Origin: CAZXWN01 sp964644695 [NCBI: uncultured bacterium] | GTDB taxonomy: Bacteria > UBP4 > UBA4092 | Length of the DNA: 57,238 bases | Assembly: GCA_964644695.1 (NCBI GenBank) | Contig: CAZXWN010000016.1 | Location: forward strand, 1 to 57,238 | Direction of reading: 5' to 3' | In this document: positions 1 through 8,633 of the stretch, in pieces | Layout of the letters: every line of letters starts with the position of its first letter | Numbering within the stretch: position 1 is the stretch's first letter | Program-made: the position numbers and the translations under genes | Notes under the pieces: model-generated | What the model was told of the DNA's origin: nothing | Databases searched by the model: none | What the model saw: the letters and a program-made list of their open reading frames with translations, nothing else

Positions 1-3000
1 TGTTTACGGATAACAATACGTTCTTGTTCCTTCCGGTCAATCTGCTGACACCAATTGCGAAATTCAGAATAATCTGATGCAGCCAAATCCCAGACAGTCA
101 TTGATATGTACTCTTTATAAACAACAGTGTTTCCTTCTTTAGTAATATCAATTTTGGCCTTACCAAAAGGCTTATCTAACTCCAACGAGTTGGGTAATGA
201 ATCCACAGTAAAGCCATCCGGTAAAGTATATCGGGTTGTAATAGAACGAACCCAGCATGCCCGGAATTTCATAGGATGAATTCTCTCGGTTTGGGGAGTA
301 TAGCTCTCTGTAAGTCTTAAGGGGAATAAATTACCAAATACCTGAATTTGAGTGCCAGTCCTTGCTCCCATCTTCGGTACATGGAAATTAAACTTTATTT
401 CAGAGGGGATACTGAGATTTTTGAAATCAGAGGTCTCAATTTCAGAAACACGGGTCCCCGGCAATACAGCGTTGAATTGCTGTTCCAAGAGTTCCTGAGT
501 CTTAGACAAATTAGAAAAGTTATATCTCATACCACCCGCGAAAACACCCAGCTGTTGCGTTTCTCGTATTCCTTCAGCACTGCCATCGGCATTCAGATTA
601 ATTTCCGTATTGAAATGAGCGGAGTTTTGACTGTAATTGAGTGTCGTTGTGACTCGGAAGGTCCCACCAGTCGAAGTCACACAAAAGACTTCACAGCCCT
701 GGTCACCGACAGGATACTCATCCATTCCAGTGTACATCGCTGTTCCATCTAACCAAATCGAAGTTCCATCCACATCAGGAATATGGCAAATCGCATGGTT
801 GAACAATCCTAAGCTGGGAAGAGTCATATCCACTTTTCCTAAATCCCGGGTCCGAATCAAAACAATCTCTGCAGGAATACCAATCTCATTCAGCATGGTA
901 ATTAAAAGAGTTGCTTTATCCTTACAATCCCCATACCGGGCACGATAGATATCCATTGCTTTATGCGGTTTATATCCACCAATACCAAACTCAAGACCCA
1001 GATAACGGATATCGGTAACGGTATAATCATAGAGCGCCCGGACTTTGTCTATTTGAGTTTTTTTATTGGCTGTCAGTTCATAAACCTTGTCTTTCAAGTC
1101 CTGAGGTGCATCAAAGGATTCCTTAATCAAATTCCAATACCATGTCGCCAGATGGTCCCATGTATCAAAGGTGGAAACTTTTAAATAAGGCAATGTTTCT
1201 GACCACGATGGCATATTAGGCTCAACTTCCACTCGGGGAAGATTCATCAGCTTCACACGATATGTCCGCGTCTTACTGTCATCGGACAAATTCATTTCTG
1301 GTTGTTGAGGAATTCGCTCCAGATAAAAATTGAATTTCCGAGAGGCAGGAGTCAAAAGAACATAATCCGCCACTCGTGTAGGCTCGGTATTTCCCAGCAT
1401 GGCGATATCACCAAAATAATCACCAAAAGGATTCGTCTGTATATCATCAATCGTATATTCCAACTCGACAATAGCTCCCGGTTCAATTCCAGAAAACTGA
1501 TATTGCCGAACACTGTAATCATAATAAAGGCGGGCACCTGCATCCGAGGCGTTATATTCTCCCATTGACTTTGCGTCCTGCTGTGTTCCATCAGGCTTGA
1601 TAACTCGAGCCCGAATAAGCTCTATTTTCTGGCGACCAGGACTGTAAGCAACAGCTTTTCGGCTTTGTGATGAGACACCTTTTTCAGTTAATATCTGCAC
1701 GATTTCATGCCGGTACTGAGACGAATTGCCGTCATCGTAAACCCGAGTAATTGATTGATCCAGTAAATAGACTACATTGGCTTGATCGGTTTCAACGGCT
1801 GTTGGGGGTGTCGCTGTAGCTTGAGCCAAAGTCACCTGATAAGGTGAGTAATATTTATCTTTGTTCGGCTCCAGCCATGCCAGATAATTCGTCAGCCAGG
1901 TGTCATTAGGTTTGGCTAAAAGAGCTTTCTGCCAACAATCCAATGCCTTTGCGTTATCGCCCTGCTTTTTATATAAATCACCCTTGAGTTTCAAGAGACC
2001 CGAATCATAAGGTGTCAAAGCCAAACCCTTTTCCAACCAAGATAAACATTCTGTATCTTTATCCTGTGAATAAGCAGTCTCAGCCAACCGTTGATAGTAG
2101 GAAGCATTATAGGGTTCCAATATTATTCGTTTCTGAAGGAGCACCTGATACTCCTGATATTTCCCGGACTCCAAAGCCAGTCCAATTAATCGATCTGAGG
2201 CTCCGGTGTGGAGCGCATCCAGCTTAGAAGTTTTCTTCACCCATTCTTCCACAAGACTCCGTGGCAATAGAGTGTCTTGCAGTGTCGCCAGTTGCAGCCA
2301 GCCATCCGTAAGCATGGGAAGTAATGAAGTCACTCTGGCAAAACAGGCACGCGCCTCACCATTCCATCCTCTTTTGCGATATTCCAAACCTAGATTGAAC
2401 CAGGACACACCATGTTCCGGATTAATACCGGTGGCCGCTTTTAACCGATCCATGGCACGGTCTCGGAATCCACCCCGCGAATCCAAATCACCCAGGAGGT
2501 TTAAGGTTTGCACATCCATCGTATCGACGGCATAGGCACTTTCCAAAGCCTGGCGCCGTAGATTCACATCCGGCTGAGATTCGACATATACCTTCCGGAA
2601 GAAGATACAGTTTGGATACAGGGATACCGCAGAATCAGCAGCCCATAGACTCAAATGGGCATCTCGATCGGGGATATCTCTCCGGTTATACATTAAAGCC
2701 AACAAAGAAAATGCCATTGCATTTTTCGGATCATCACGGCAAATTCGTTCCAGTTCCGGGATCGAACCTCGGTCCAACACAGGAGGATTTCCCTTGTCCG
2801 TATATGGGGGGAGGGAGGCCACCACCTGTTTCATCACATTGGGTTGACTGGAATATTCCAGACCCGTTACAGGAGAACCATCCGGCTGAGTGATTCGGGC
2901 CGTCAATAACCAGTCCCCATCAAGACGACAGGATTTAATCATGAGGATATTCCAACCCTGGTGTAAATACACAGGAACATGGTCCTGATCAAAACGGCCT

Positions 3001-3815
3001 CTCCGGTCTGCTTTATTTGTAAAGACTTCCTCTTGATTTACCCAGACCTTTAATCCACTTCCACCCAATCTGAGAGCCAACCATCCCGATGTTGGAGATT
3101 TCACTGCGGTTAATACATAACCACAGGCCTGTTCATTAGGACGGAATAAAGCACCTAAATCAATCACGCCCCAATCGGCACCTCTTTGGGGTTCGTACCA
3201 GGACGCAGGTACCAGCTTCCCACTCACGACGGTGTCAAAACTGATACTCTTCTCAGGAGGATATTCCTCAGCCCATCCTGACTTGCCCTCATTATCATAA
3301 GGCCCATTGATCTGGAAAGCGGTCATTAGTCCCAGTGACGAAAGCATCTTCCGGGAGGAGTCAAAATCACCCTCTCTCCGCAGATGATAGGACTGATACC
3401 AGGCACGAAGTGACTGATTGTAGACAGAGGCTGTTGTGTTATGTGACAGCGCCTCTAATAAGGCAGTAAATTGTCCTGTCTTCTGACTGAAATAGGAGAG
3501 TTCCTGTGCCCGGACCAGATACACTTCGGTAAGCGGATTTCCAAAACCCTGCTTCAAAGCCTCATACGAAGATTGACAAGCCCCTTCCGTATCCCCCAGG
3601 GATTCCTGGCAAAGAGACAAACCAAACCATACATCAGGATTACCTGGTTGGAGTGCAGCTTCTTTATTAAACAGGGCTTGCGTCTCTTTAAGAGATTTGC
3701 CTTCCCTCATATAGTTCCACCCGGCGGAATCAAACTCCTGACCATATACAGGGAAAGAAAAAAGGATTACCGTTATAATAATTGCCAGATAAAACTTAAA
3801 TATTATGAGTCGCAT
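1..3815 (-). CDS. Secreted TPR / DUF3857 / transglutaminase-like protein (C-terminus off the window)
   Basis: The frame is open from an ATG at 3815 to the left edge, giving at least 1271 codons. It starts with a hydrophobic signal peptide (about residues 1-26, ending VYGQ). A TPR-type helical region follows (roughly 360-600), then a DUF3857 domain (about 660-850), then a transglutaminase-like domain. The papain-type triad is visible: Cys964 in YGDCKDKATLL, His1007 in NHAICHI and Asp1023 in WLDGT. Proteins with this order are exported, and their substrates are mostly unknown; a protease or cross-linking role is inference only. The gene diverges from the hydrolase at 3909, and the spacer is under 100 bases. 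The ribosome binding site is weak (CGGGG). Confidence 0.85.
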   Translation of the reverse strand, partial: MRLIIFKFYLAIIITVILFSFPVYGQEFDSAGWNYMREGKSLKETQALFNKEAALQPGNPDVWFGLSLCQESLGDTEGACQSSYEALKQGFGNPLTEVYLVRAQELSYFSQKTGQFTALLEALSHNTTASVYNQSLRAWYQSYHLRREGDFDSSRKMLSSLGLMTAFQINGPYDNEGKSGWAEEYPPEKSISFDTVVSGKLVPASWYEPQRGADWGVIDLGALFRPNEQACGYVLTAVKSPTSGWLALRLGGSGLKVWVNQEEVFTNKADRRGRFDQDHVPVYLHQGWNILMIKSCRLDGDWLLTARITQPDGSPVTGLEYSSQPNVMKQVVASLPPYTDKGNPPVLDRGSIPELERICRDDPKNAMAFSLLALMYNRRDIPDRDAHLSLWAADSAVSLYPNCIFFRKVYVESQPDVNLRRQALESAYAVDTMDVQTLNLLGDLDSRGGFRDRAMDRLKAATGINPEHGVSWFNLGLEYRKRGWNGEARACFARVTSLLPMLTDGWLQLATLQDTLLPRSLVEEWVKKTSKLDALHTGASDRLIGLALESGKYQEYQVLLQKRIILEPYNASYYQRLAETAYSQDKDTECLSWLEKGLALTPYDSGLLKLKGDLYKKQGDNAKALDCWQKALLAKPNDTWLTNYLAWLEPNKDKYYSPYQVTLAQATATPPTAVETDQANVVYLLDQSITRVYDDGNSSQYRHEIVQILTEKGVSSQSRKAVAYSPGRQKIELIRARVIKPDGTQQDAKSMGEYNASDAGARLYYDYSVRQYQFSGIEPGAIVELEYTIDDIQTNPFGDYFGDIAMLGNTEPTRVADYVLLTPASRKFNFYLERIPQQPEMNLSDDSKTRTYRVKLMNLPRVEVEPNMPSWSETLPYLKVSTFDTWDHLATWYWNLIKESFDAPQDLKDKVYELTANKKTQIDKVRALYDYTVTDIRYLGLEFGIGGYKPHKAMDIYRARYGDCKDKATLLITMLNEIGIPAEIVLIRTRDLGKVDMTLPSLGLFNHAICHIPDVDGTSIWLDGTAMYTGMDEYPVGDQGCEVFCVTSTGGTFRVTTTLNYSQNSAHFNTEINLNADGSAEGIRETQQLGVFAGGMRYNFSNLSKTQELLEQQFNAVLPGTRVSEIETSDFKNLSIPSEIKFNFHVPKMGARTGTQIQVFGNLFPLRLTESYTPQTERIHPMKFRACWVRSITTRYTLPDGFTVDSLPNSLELDKPFGKAKIDITKEGNTVVYKEYISMTVWDLAASDYSEFRNWCQQIDRKEQERIVIRK

Positions 3816-3908
3816 GAAATACCCCGTTCAATTTAGTCGTTCTATTCTCTTTGTTAAACTAGCATAAGACAACCTGGAAGGGATGAAAAGTATTAGGGAG
3901 GTTTTCAC

Positions 3909-4502
3909 ATGTCTAAAATTGAAGTTGTCACACAAGGTTATGCGGAATTCAAAGGGCAGAACTTTATCGCCAGCCCAACGACCGTATTGGTTCGAACTCA
4001 CCGAGGCAAATTAGCCATCATTGACCCGGGGTCAAACACTCCTGCATTACTGGAGGGACTCGACCACTTAAAAATCACTCCAGGTTCAATTGATTTGATT
4101 TGCCTGACACATACTCATGTAGATCACCTGCTAAATATCCGGATATTCCCACATGCACCCGTCTATGAGTGGTATTATTTATATCATCGGGATTCGGGAA
4201 TTTATTCCCCCAATTTATTAGATTCTTTTGACATGACAGTCATTGCCACTCCCGGCCATTGCGACCAGCATGTATCCTATCTGGTCCAGACAGAGAATGA
4301 CAAAGTAGCTGTTGCCGGCGATGTGTTCTGGTGGCTCAAGGGTGAAAAACAGGAAACCCAGAGGGAACAACTTCTCACCCGAAAAGACGGCCCTGGGACT
4401 AATCCCAACCACTTATATCAAAGCCGGAAAAGACTCTTGGAATCGGCAGACATAATCATCCCGGGACATGGAAAACCTTTTCGTACATCGGAGATTAAAT
4501 AA
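3909..4502 (+). CDS. Metallo-beta-lactamase-fold hydrolase (MBLAC1-like)
   Basis: This 197-residue protein is a compact, single-domain metallo-hydrolase. The metal ligands are visible in order: HTHVDH (His68, His70, Asp72, His73), His117 in TPGHC, Asp138 in AGDVF and His187 in PGHGKPF. This is a complete binuclear zinc site. A strong Shine-Dalgarno (AGGGAGG) about eight bases upstream fixes the ATG. The substrate cannot be read from the sequence; the family includes thioester and nucleic acid hydrolases. The stop codon overlaps the start of the hotdog thioesterase gene by one base (TAATG), so the two are translationally coupled. A joint role in acyl-thioester turnover is possible but inferred. 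Confidence 0.88.
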   Translation: MSKIEVVTQGYAEFKGQNFIASPTTVLVRTHRGKLAIIDPGSNTPALLEGLDHLKITPGSIDLICLTHTHVDHLLNIRIFPHAPVYEWYYLYHRDSGIYSPNLLDSFDMTVIATPGHCDQHVSYLVQTENDKVAVAGDVFWWLKGEKQETQREQLLTRKDGPGTNPNHLYQSRKRLLESADIIIPGHGKPFRTSEIK

Positions 4503-4927
4503 TGGATCAATCAGAATTATTCAACAAAATGATACACCACTTCAATACGGAAGACCGGTTCTGCAAAAGCAATGGAATTAAGGTTGTGGAGATAAGGCCT
4601 GGTTATGGACGGACACAGCTGACAGTTTGTGAACAACATCTTAATGGCCTGGATATCGTCCAGGGGGGTGCTGTCTATACACTGGCTGACCTGGCCTTTG
4701 CAGCAGCCTCTAATTCCCACGGCATTTCTTCTGTCGGGATGCACACGGACACCAGTTTTATTCACCCGGGGAAATCAGGAGTTTTAACCGCTGAAGCCCG
4801 TGAAATTTCCAGGACCCGTAAAACAGGTCATTATGAAGTGGAAGTCAAAGATGAGGAAGGGAAACTGATTGCCAAGTTTACCGGCATTGGTTACTTCCTG
4901 GGAACACCCTTTCCACCGGAAAAATAA
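4502..4927 (+). CDS. PaaI-family hotdog-fold thioesterase
   Basis: The 141-residue length is typical of the PaaI/YbgC-like hotdog group. The hallmark segment QGGAVYTLADLAFAAASN contains the Gly-Gly turn and the acidic residue on the central helix used in thioester hydrolysis. A later stretch with GMHTDTSFIHPG matches the second half of the hotdog sheet. Family members hydrolyse acyl- or aryl-CoA thioesters in the cytoplasm; the precise acyl group is unknown. It is co-transcribed with the preceding metallo-hydrolase through a one-base stop/start overlap and is followed about 20 bases later by a hairpin terminator. Confidence 0.87.
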   Translation: MDQSELFNKMIHHFNTEDRFCKSNGIKVVEIRPGYGRTQLTVCEQHLNGLDIVQGGAVYTLADLAFAAASNSHGISSVGMHTDTSFIHPGKSGVLTAEAREISRTRKTGHYEVEVKDEEGKLIAKFTGIGYFLGTPFPPEK

Positions 4928-4946
4928 GACAGAACAAGTATCCCAT

Positions 4947-4993
4947 ACAATCTACTGTTTACGATTTTATTGTGAGCAGTAGATTGTTTTTAT
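4947..4993 (+). terminator. Hairpin terminator after the thioesterase gene
   Basis: Arms 4947-4957 (ACAATCTACTG) and 4977-4987 (CAGTAGATTGT) pair perfectly over 11 bases across a 19-base loop. A T-run follows on the plus strand. It sits between convergent genes. Confidence 0.75.
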
Positions 4994-5016
4994 TTTCAAA
5001 CAAAAGGGGGACCCGG

Positions 5017-6132
5017 TTAGACTTTCAAAAAGATATTTTTCCGATACATCCAATACAGGACTATCCACCAGACCAACAGGTAAGAAAGGATAAATCCCCA
5101 GGAACCGGCAATCGGACCACCCAGGGACACAAAACTATCCTGCCAGATTTGCCATAAGGTGACCTTTTCACCCAGAGCATTGGAAATACTCCATTCCTGC
5201 ACTGTATGAATCCTCACAATGATAGAAAAGAAATAAGCCGTGATGGCATTCATCCCAAACACCACAAACGGAAAAGCCATCTTCTTCCAACCCTTCATAT
5301 CCGTAAGGTAATAGAACGCGGCTAACATCCAACATCCAGTCCCGGCACTGAAGAGAATATAAGACGGAGTCCAAAGAGCTTTACTCATCATTAAATTGAA
5401 GTGCCAGAGGACACCGCAGACCATCAGTCCAGCCCCCATCAGAAACAGCATCTTTAACCGTTTCATAGATTCCAGGGTTTTATTCAGGAACAATTCACCC
5501 GCCAGTGTTCCCAGAATAATCAGGGGAGCCGTTGGAATGACCGAGGGAAGCCCTGATAATTTGGCAGGAAGAAGACTCCTCAAATAAGCAGTGTAATTCA
5601 CATCTTCAGTGAGTATAGACAGATATTGCCCATCAGGTCCGGGGAATGAAATAAATCGTAGCAACACCCAATAAATGACCAACATTAATCCGGCAGTCAG
5701 GTATCGGATTCGAACCGGAAGTTCATATAACAACACCCCGGCAAAAAACGCCAGACCGATAAGTTGCAACACCCCTCCGGTGCCAATCGCCAGAGTCTTA
5801 TACAGGCTGCAGCTGATAAGGCACCCAAACAGGATCAAAATCAGCATTCGCTTAAAGGCCTTCCAAAACCACATCCACCGATGAGGGTTCTTCTTCCGAA
5901 ATGAGGCGGCAGATAAAGGAAGGGAAACTCCCACCATGAATAAAAACCAGGGGAATATCAAATCCGTAAAAGTAATCAGCTGGCCCCAGGGAGCATGATC
6001 AAACTGAGGACTGAATGCCGCAGGGTCGCCTCCCTTGTTATTCACAAACAACATGGCGGCAATAGTAAATCCACGAAAAGCATCCAGAGATACTAATCGT
6101 TGGGGTTTAGTCGTTTCAGGTGTCATAGTCAT
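5017..6132 (-). CDS. HGSNAT/NagX-like membrane acyltransferase (DUF5009 type)
   Basis: This 371-residue polytopic protein has about ten hydrophobic segments. The N-terminal signature RLVSLDAFRGFTIAAM and the following FPWFLFMVGVSLPLS are typical of bacterial homologues of heparan-alpha-glucosaminide N-acetyltransferase. These are inner-membrane proteins thought to move acetyl groups from cytoplasmic acetyl-CoA to sugars outside. The acetyl-accepting His is not obvious to me, so activity is inferred from family membership. Two ATGs lie six bases apart (6132 and 6126), and neither has a clear Shine-Dalgarno. It converges with the thioesterase gene. Confidence 0.85.
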   Translation of the reverse strand: MTMTPETTKPQRLVSLDAFRGFTIAAMLFVNNKGGDPAAFSPQFDHAPWGQLITFTDLIFPWFLFMVGVSLPLSAASFRKKNPHRWMWFWKAFKRMLILILFGCLISCSLYKTLAIGTGGVLQLIGLAFFAGVLLYELPVRIRYLTAGLMLVIYWVLLRFISFPGPDGQYLSILTEDVNYTAYLRSLLPAKLSGLPSVIPTAPLIILGTLAGELFLNKTLESMKRLKMLFLMGAGLMVCGVLWHFNLMMSKALWTPSYILFSAGTGCWMLAAFYYLTDMKGWKKMAFPFVVFGMNAITAYFFSIIVRIHTVQEWSISNALGEKVTLWQIWQDSFVSLGGPIAGSWGFILSYLLVWWIVLYWMYRKNIFLKV

Positions 6133-6200
6133 GGTGGAGATATTTTATCAAATATTTCCCCAGCCAACAGGAACCCCTGCTTTAAGACTGTTTAATTTCT

Positions 6201-6247
6201 GATTCAACTGTCAAATATCATTCTGGCTTTTCACCAGTAGTTGAATC
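6201..6247. other. Imperfect hairpin downstream of the four-paralog operon
   Basis: GATTCAACT (6201-6209) pairs with AGTTGAATC (6239-6247). Inside lies a shorter CTGG/CCAG stem. There is no T-run on either strand, so it is not a standard terminator. It lies between the last paralog and the acyltransferase gene and could be a transcript 3' end or an operator. Confidence 0.4.
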
Positions 6248-6308
6248 ATCTTCCCATATCAAATCAATCAGGGGTGTCCACCAGTTTTCCCTATCTGCAA
6301 CACCCTAT

Positions 6309-7064
6309 CTATGGGACTATTTCTGTTTCTACTTCTTTTGTGTCAAAGAGATTATCATCCGTCACAATCTTGATAGTGAGTTTCACTTTACCCGTTTTCC
6401 TGGCAGGTTCAAAAGTCTCTTTATTATTTTCAGGATCTTTCCGATATATGGCCTGGCCATTGGTCACGACCTCGTACCATCCAGATTTATCCTTAAACAG
6501 CTTCTTCCAGGTATTTTCATTATTGTTTATCTTCTTAGGGATTTTCGGAATGGGGGCAGAGGGAGGAGTCTTCGAGTATTTGAAGGGAGGCTTTTGGTTG
6601 ATGATCAAATCATCAATGTGTTTGGCTAATTCAAGCCTATTGGATGATTTACTATATAAATCGATAAAAACATTGTTTCGTGCAAAACAAATATTGGAAC
6701 TCTTTCTTTTGTCATAATTCCAAGACACATCTCCAATTACCCTACTATCATCACTATTCTGATAGAACTGACTATCACTTGCAATTTTATAAGCAGCTTC
6801 AACAGAACTAACAAGTTTATCTTTATCTGGATAGATACCTATAAACAAATAAATCTTATCGCTACTATCGTTCGATAAAAACGTATAACTATTAGCTTCG
6901 AGGAATTTCCTTTGGCTATTGCTTTTCAACTTAAATCCTTCAGGAACTAAATCGTTATATCGTGTAGTATCTATTCCAACAACATAAGTTGCATTAGCTG
7001 ATACGACAGTACTTAATGAAAAGAATACTGTTATTACTATAAGCAGGAGCAATATCTTCTTCAT
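6309..7064 (-). CDS. Secreted paralog 1 (last gene of the four-gene operon), unknown function
   Basis: I do not recognise a named family. The 251-residue protein starts with a signal peptide (MKKILLLLIVITVFFS, likely cut after VSA or SAN). A divergent domain of about 130 residues follows, ending in a conserved patch with FARNNVFIDLYS and IDDLIINQKPP. Next come a proline-rich linker (KTPPSAPIPKIPKK) and a C-terminal domain of about 80 residues rich in predicted strands, ending ETEIVP. Compared with its paralogs it has a small insertion (DPENN) in the C-terminal domain. It lacks cysteines apart from one in the N-terminal domain. A 25-base spacer with an AGAGGA-type ribosome site separates it from paralog 2. 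Confidence 0.85.
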   Translation of the reverse strand: MKKILLLLIVITVFFSLSTVVSANATYVVGIDTTRYNDLVPEGFKLKSNSQRKFLEANSYTFLSNDSSDKIYLFIGIYPDKDKLVSSVEAAYKIASDSQFYQNSDDSRVIGDVSWNYDKRKSSNICFARNNVFIDLYSKSSNRLELAKHIDDLIINQKPPFKYSKTPPSAPIPKIPKKINNNENTWKKLFKDKSGWYEVVTNGQAIYRKDPENNKETFEPARKTGKVKLTIKIVTDDNLFDTKEVETEIVP

Positions 7065-7089
7065 ACTTCAGTTCCTCTAACTAATAAAG

Positions 7090-7839
7090 TTATGGGACTA
7101 ATTCCGTTTCAACTTCTTTTGTATCAAAGAGATTATCATCCGTTGCAATCTTGATGGTGAGCTTTACTTTACCCGTCTTCCTGGCAGGTTCGAAAGTCTC
7201 TTTAGTTCTTTTTTTCCGATATAGGACTTGTCCATTGGTCACGACTTCGTACCGCCCAGAATAATCCTTAAATAAGGCTTTCCATGTATCTTCATTATTC
7301 TTTATCTTCTTAGGGATTTTCGGAATGGGGGCAGAAGGAGGAGTTTTCGAGTATTTGAAAGGAGGCTTTTGGTTGATGATCAAATCATCAATGTGTTTTG
7401 CCAATGCAAGGCTATCTGATGATCTGCTATATAAATCAATAAAAACATTGTTTCGTGCAAAACAAACGCTGATACTTTTTCTTTTGTCATAATTCCAAGA
7501 TACATCTCCAATGACTCTGCTATCATCACTGTTTTGATAATAATAACTATCACTTGCCATTTTTAGAAATGATTCGTAAGAAATAATAAGTTTATTTCTA
7601 TCAGGATAAATACTAATATCTAAACTAATACTATCAGTACTATCTGGTGATAGAAATATATAGCTATTCGCATGTGGAAACCTCATCAGAGTATGGCTTT
7701 TCAACGTAAACCCTTCAGGAACCAAATCGCCATATCGTGTAGTATCCATCCCAACAACATAAACTGTATTAGCTGATGGAACAGCACTTAATGAAAAGAA
7801 TACTGTTATTACTATAAGCAGGGTCAATATCTTCTTCAT
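7090..7839 (-). CDS. Secreted paralog 2 of the four-gene operon, unknown function
   Basis: This 249-residue protein has the same plan as paralog 1: signal peptide, variable domain, proline-rich linker and conserved C-terminal domain. It is closest to paralog 1 across the N-terminal half, sharing NSDDSRVIGDVSWNYDKRK and FARNNVFIDLYS exactly. At the extreme 3' end its DNA instead matches paralog 4, and around the KNNEDTWKALFKDYSG segment it matches paralog 3. This mixture points to gene conversion among the copies. The spacer and ribosome binding site are nearly identical to those before paralogs 1 and 3. Confidence 0.85.
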   Translation of the reverse strand: MKKILTLLIVITVFFSLSAVPSANTVYVVGMDTTRYGDLVPEGFTLKSHTLMRFPHANSYIFLSPDSTDSISLDISIYPDRNKLIISYESFLKMASDSYYYQNSDDSRVIGDVSWNYDKRKSISVCFARNNVFIDLYSRSSDSLALAKHIDDLIINQKPPFKYSKTPPSAPIPKIPKKIKNNEDTWKALFKDYSGRYEVVTNGQVLYRKKRTKETFEPARKTGKVKLTIKIATDDNLFDTKEVETELVP

Positions 7840-7864
7840 ACTTCGGTTCCTTTAACTAATAAAG

Positions 7865-8608
7865 TTATGGGACTAATTCCGTTTCAACTTCCTTGGTATC
7901 AAAGAGATTATCATCCGTCACAATATTGATAGTGAGTTTCACTTTACCCGTTTTCTTAGCAGGTTCAAAAGTCTCTTTGGTTCTTTTCTTCCGGTATATG
8001 GCCTGTCCATTGGTCACAACCTCGTACCATCCAGAATAATCCTTAAATAAGGCTTTCCATGTATCTTCATTATTCTTTATCTTCTTAGGAATTTTCGGAA
8101 TGGGGGCAGAGGGAGGAGTCTTTGCGTATTTGAAAGGTGGTTTTTGATTAACGATTAAATCATCAATATATTTGGATATCTCTAAATCTCCGGGACCTTT
8201 CAAGTATACGCGTATAAACACATTATTTCTTGCAAATAACTGCTCTTCTAAACCAGTCATCACCCAAGAATCAGTGCCAACTTTAACAACATCTGAACAA
8301 ATCCGCTTATACTCAACGCTACAAGCATCTTTCAGATATTGTTCAACACTATTAATTAGCATTTCTTTGCTGGGATATATACCAATATCCACTTCAAGAA
8401 ATTTTGAGCTATCTTGCGAAATATACCGGTAACAATTTGCATGAGGATACTGAGATGGCTTGCTCTTTTTTAAGATAAACCCTTCAGGAACCAAGTCGTT
8501 ATATTGTGTAGTATCCATCCCAACAACATAAGTTGCATTAGCTGATGCAACAGTACTTAATGAAAAGAATACTGTCATTACCATAAGCAGGGTCAATATC
8601 TTCTTCAT
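7865..8608 (-). CDS. Secreted paralog 3 of the four-gene operon, unknown function
   Basis: This 247-residue protein has the same layout. The first 50 residues, including VVGMDTTQYNDLVPEGF, match paralogs 1 and 2. The middle of the N-terminal domain (about residues 55-125) is strongly diverged and contains extra cysteines. FARNNVFI and the linker KTPPSAPIPKIPKK are retained. The linker DNA matches paralog 4, but the 3' end matches paralog 1. Export is predicted from the signal peptide (MKKILTLLMVMTVFFS); no lipobox cysteine is visible. Confidence 0.85.
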   Translation of the reverse strand: MKKILTLLMVMTVFFSLSTVASANATYVVGMDTTQYNDLVPEGFILKKSKPSQYPHANCYRYISQDSSKFLEVDIGIYPSKEMLINSVEQYLKDACSVEYKRICSDVVKVGTDSWVMTGLEEQLFARNNVFIRVYLKGPGDLEISKYIDDLIVNQKPPFKYAKTPPSAPIPKIPKKIKNNEDTWKALFKDYSGWYEVVTNGQAIYRKKRTKETFEPAKKTGKVKLTINIVTDDNLFDTKEVETELVP

Positions 8609-8633
8609 ACTTCAGTTCCTCTAACTAGTAAAG

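Noticed and set aside
348-2893. Several plus-strand open frames of 70-134 codons
   Set aside because: They lie antisense to the transglutaminase-like gene, whose frame has a continuous, recognisable domain structure.
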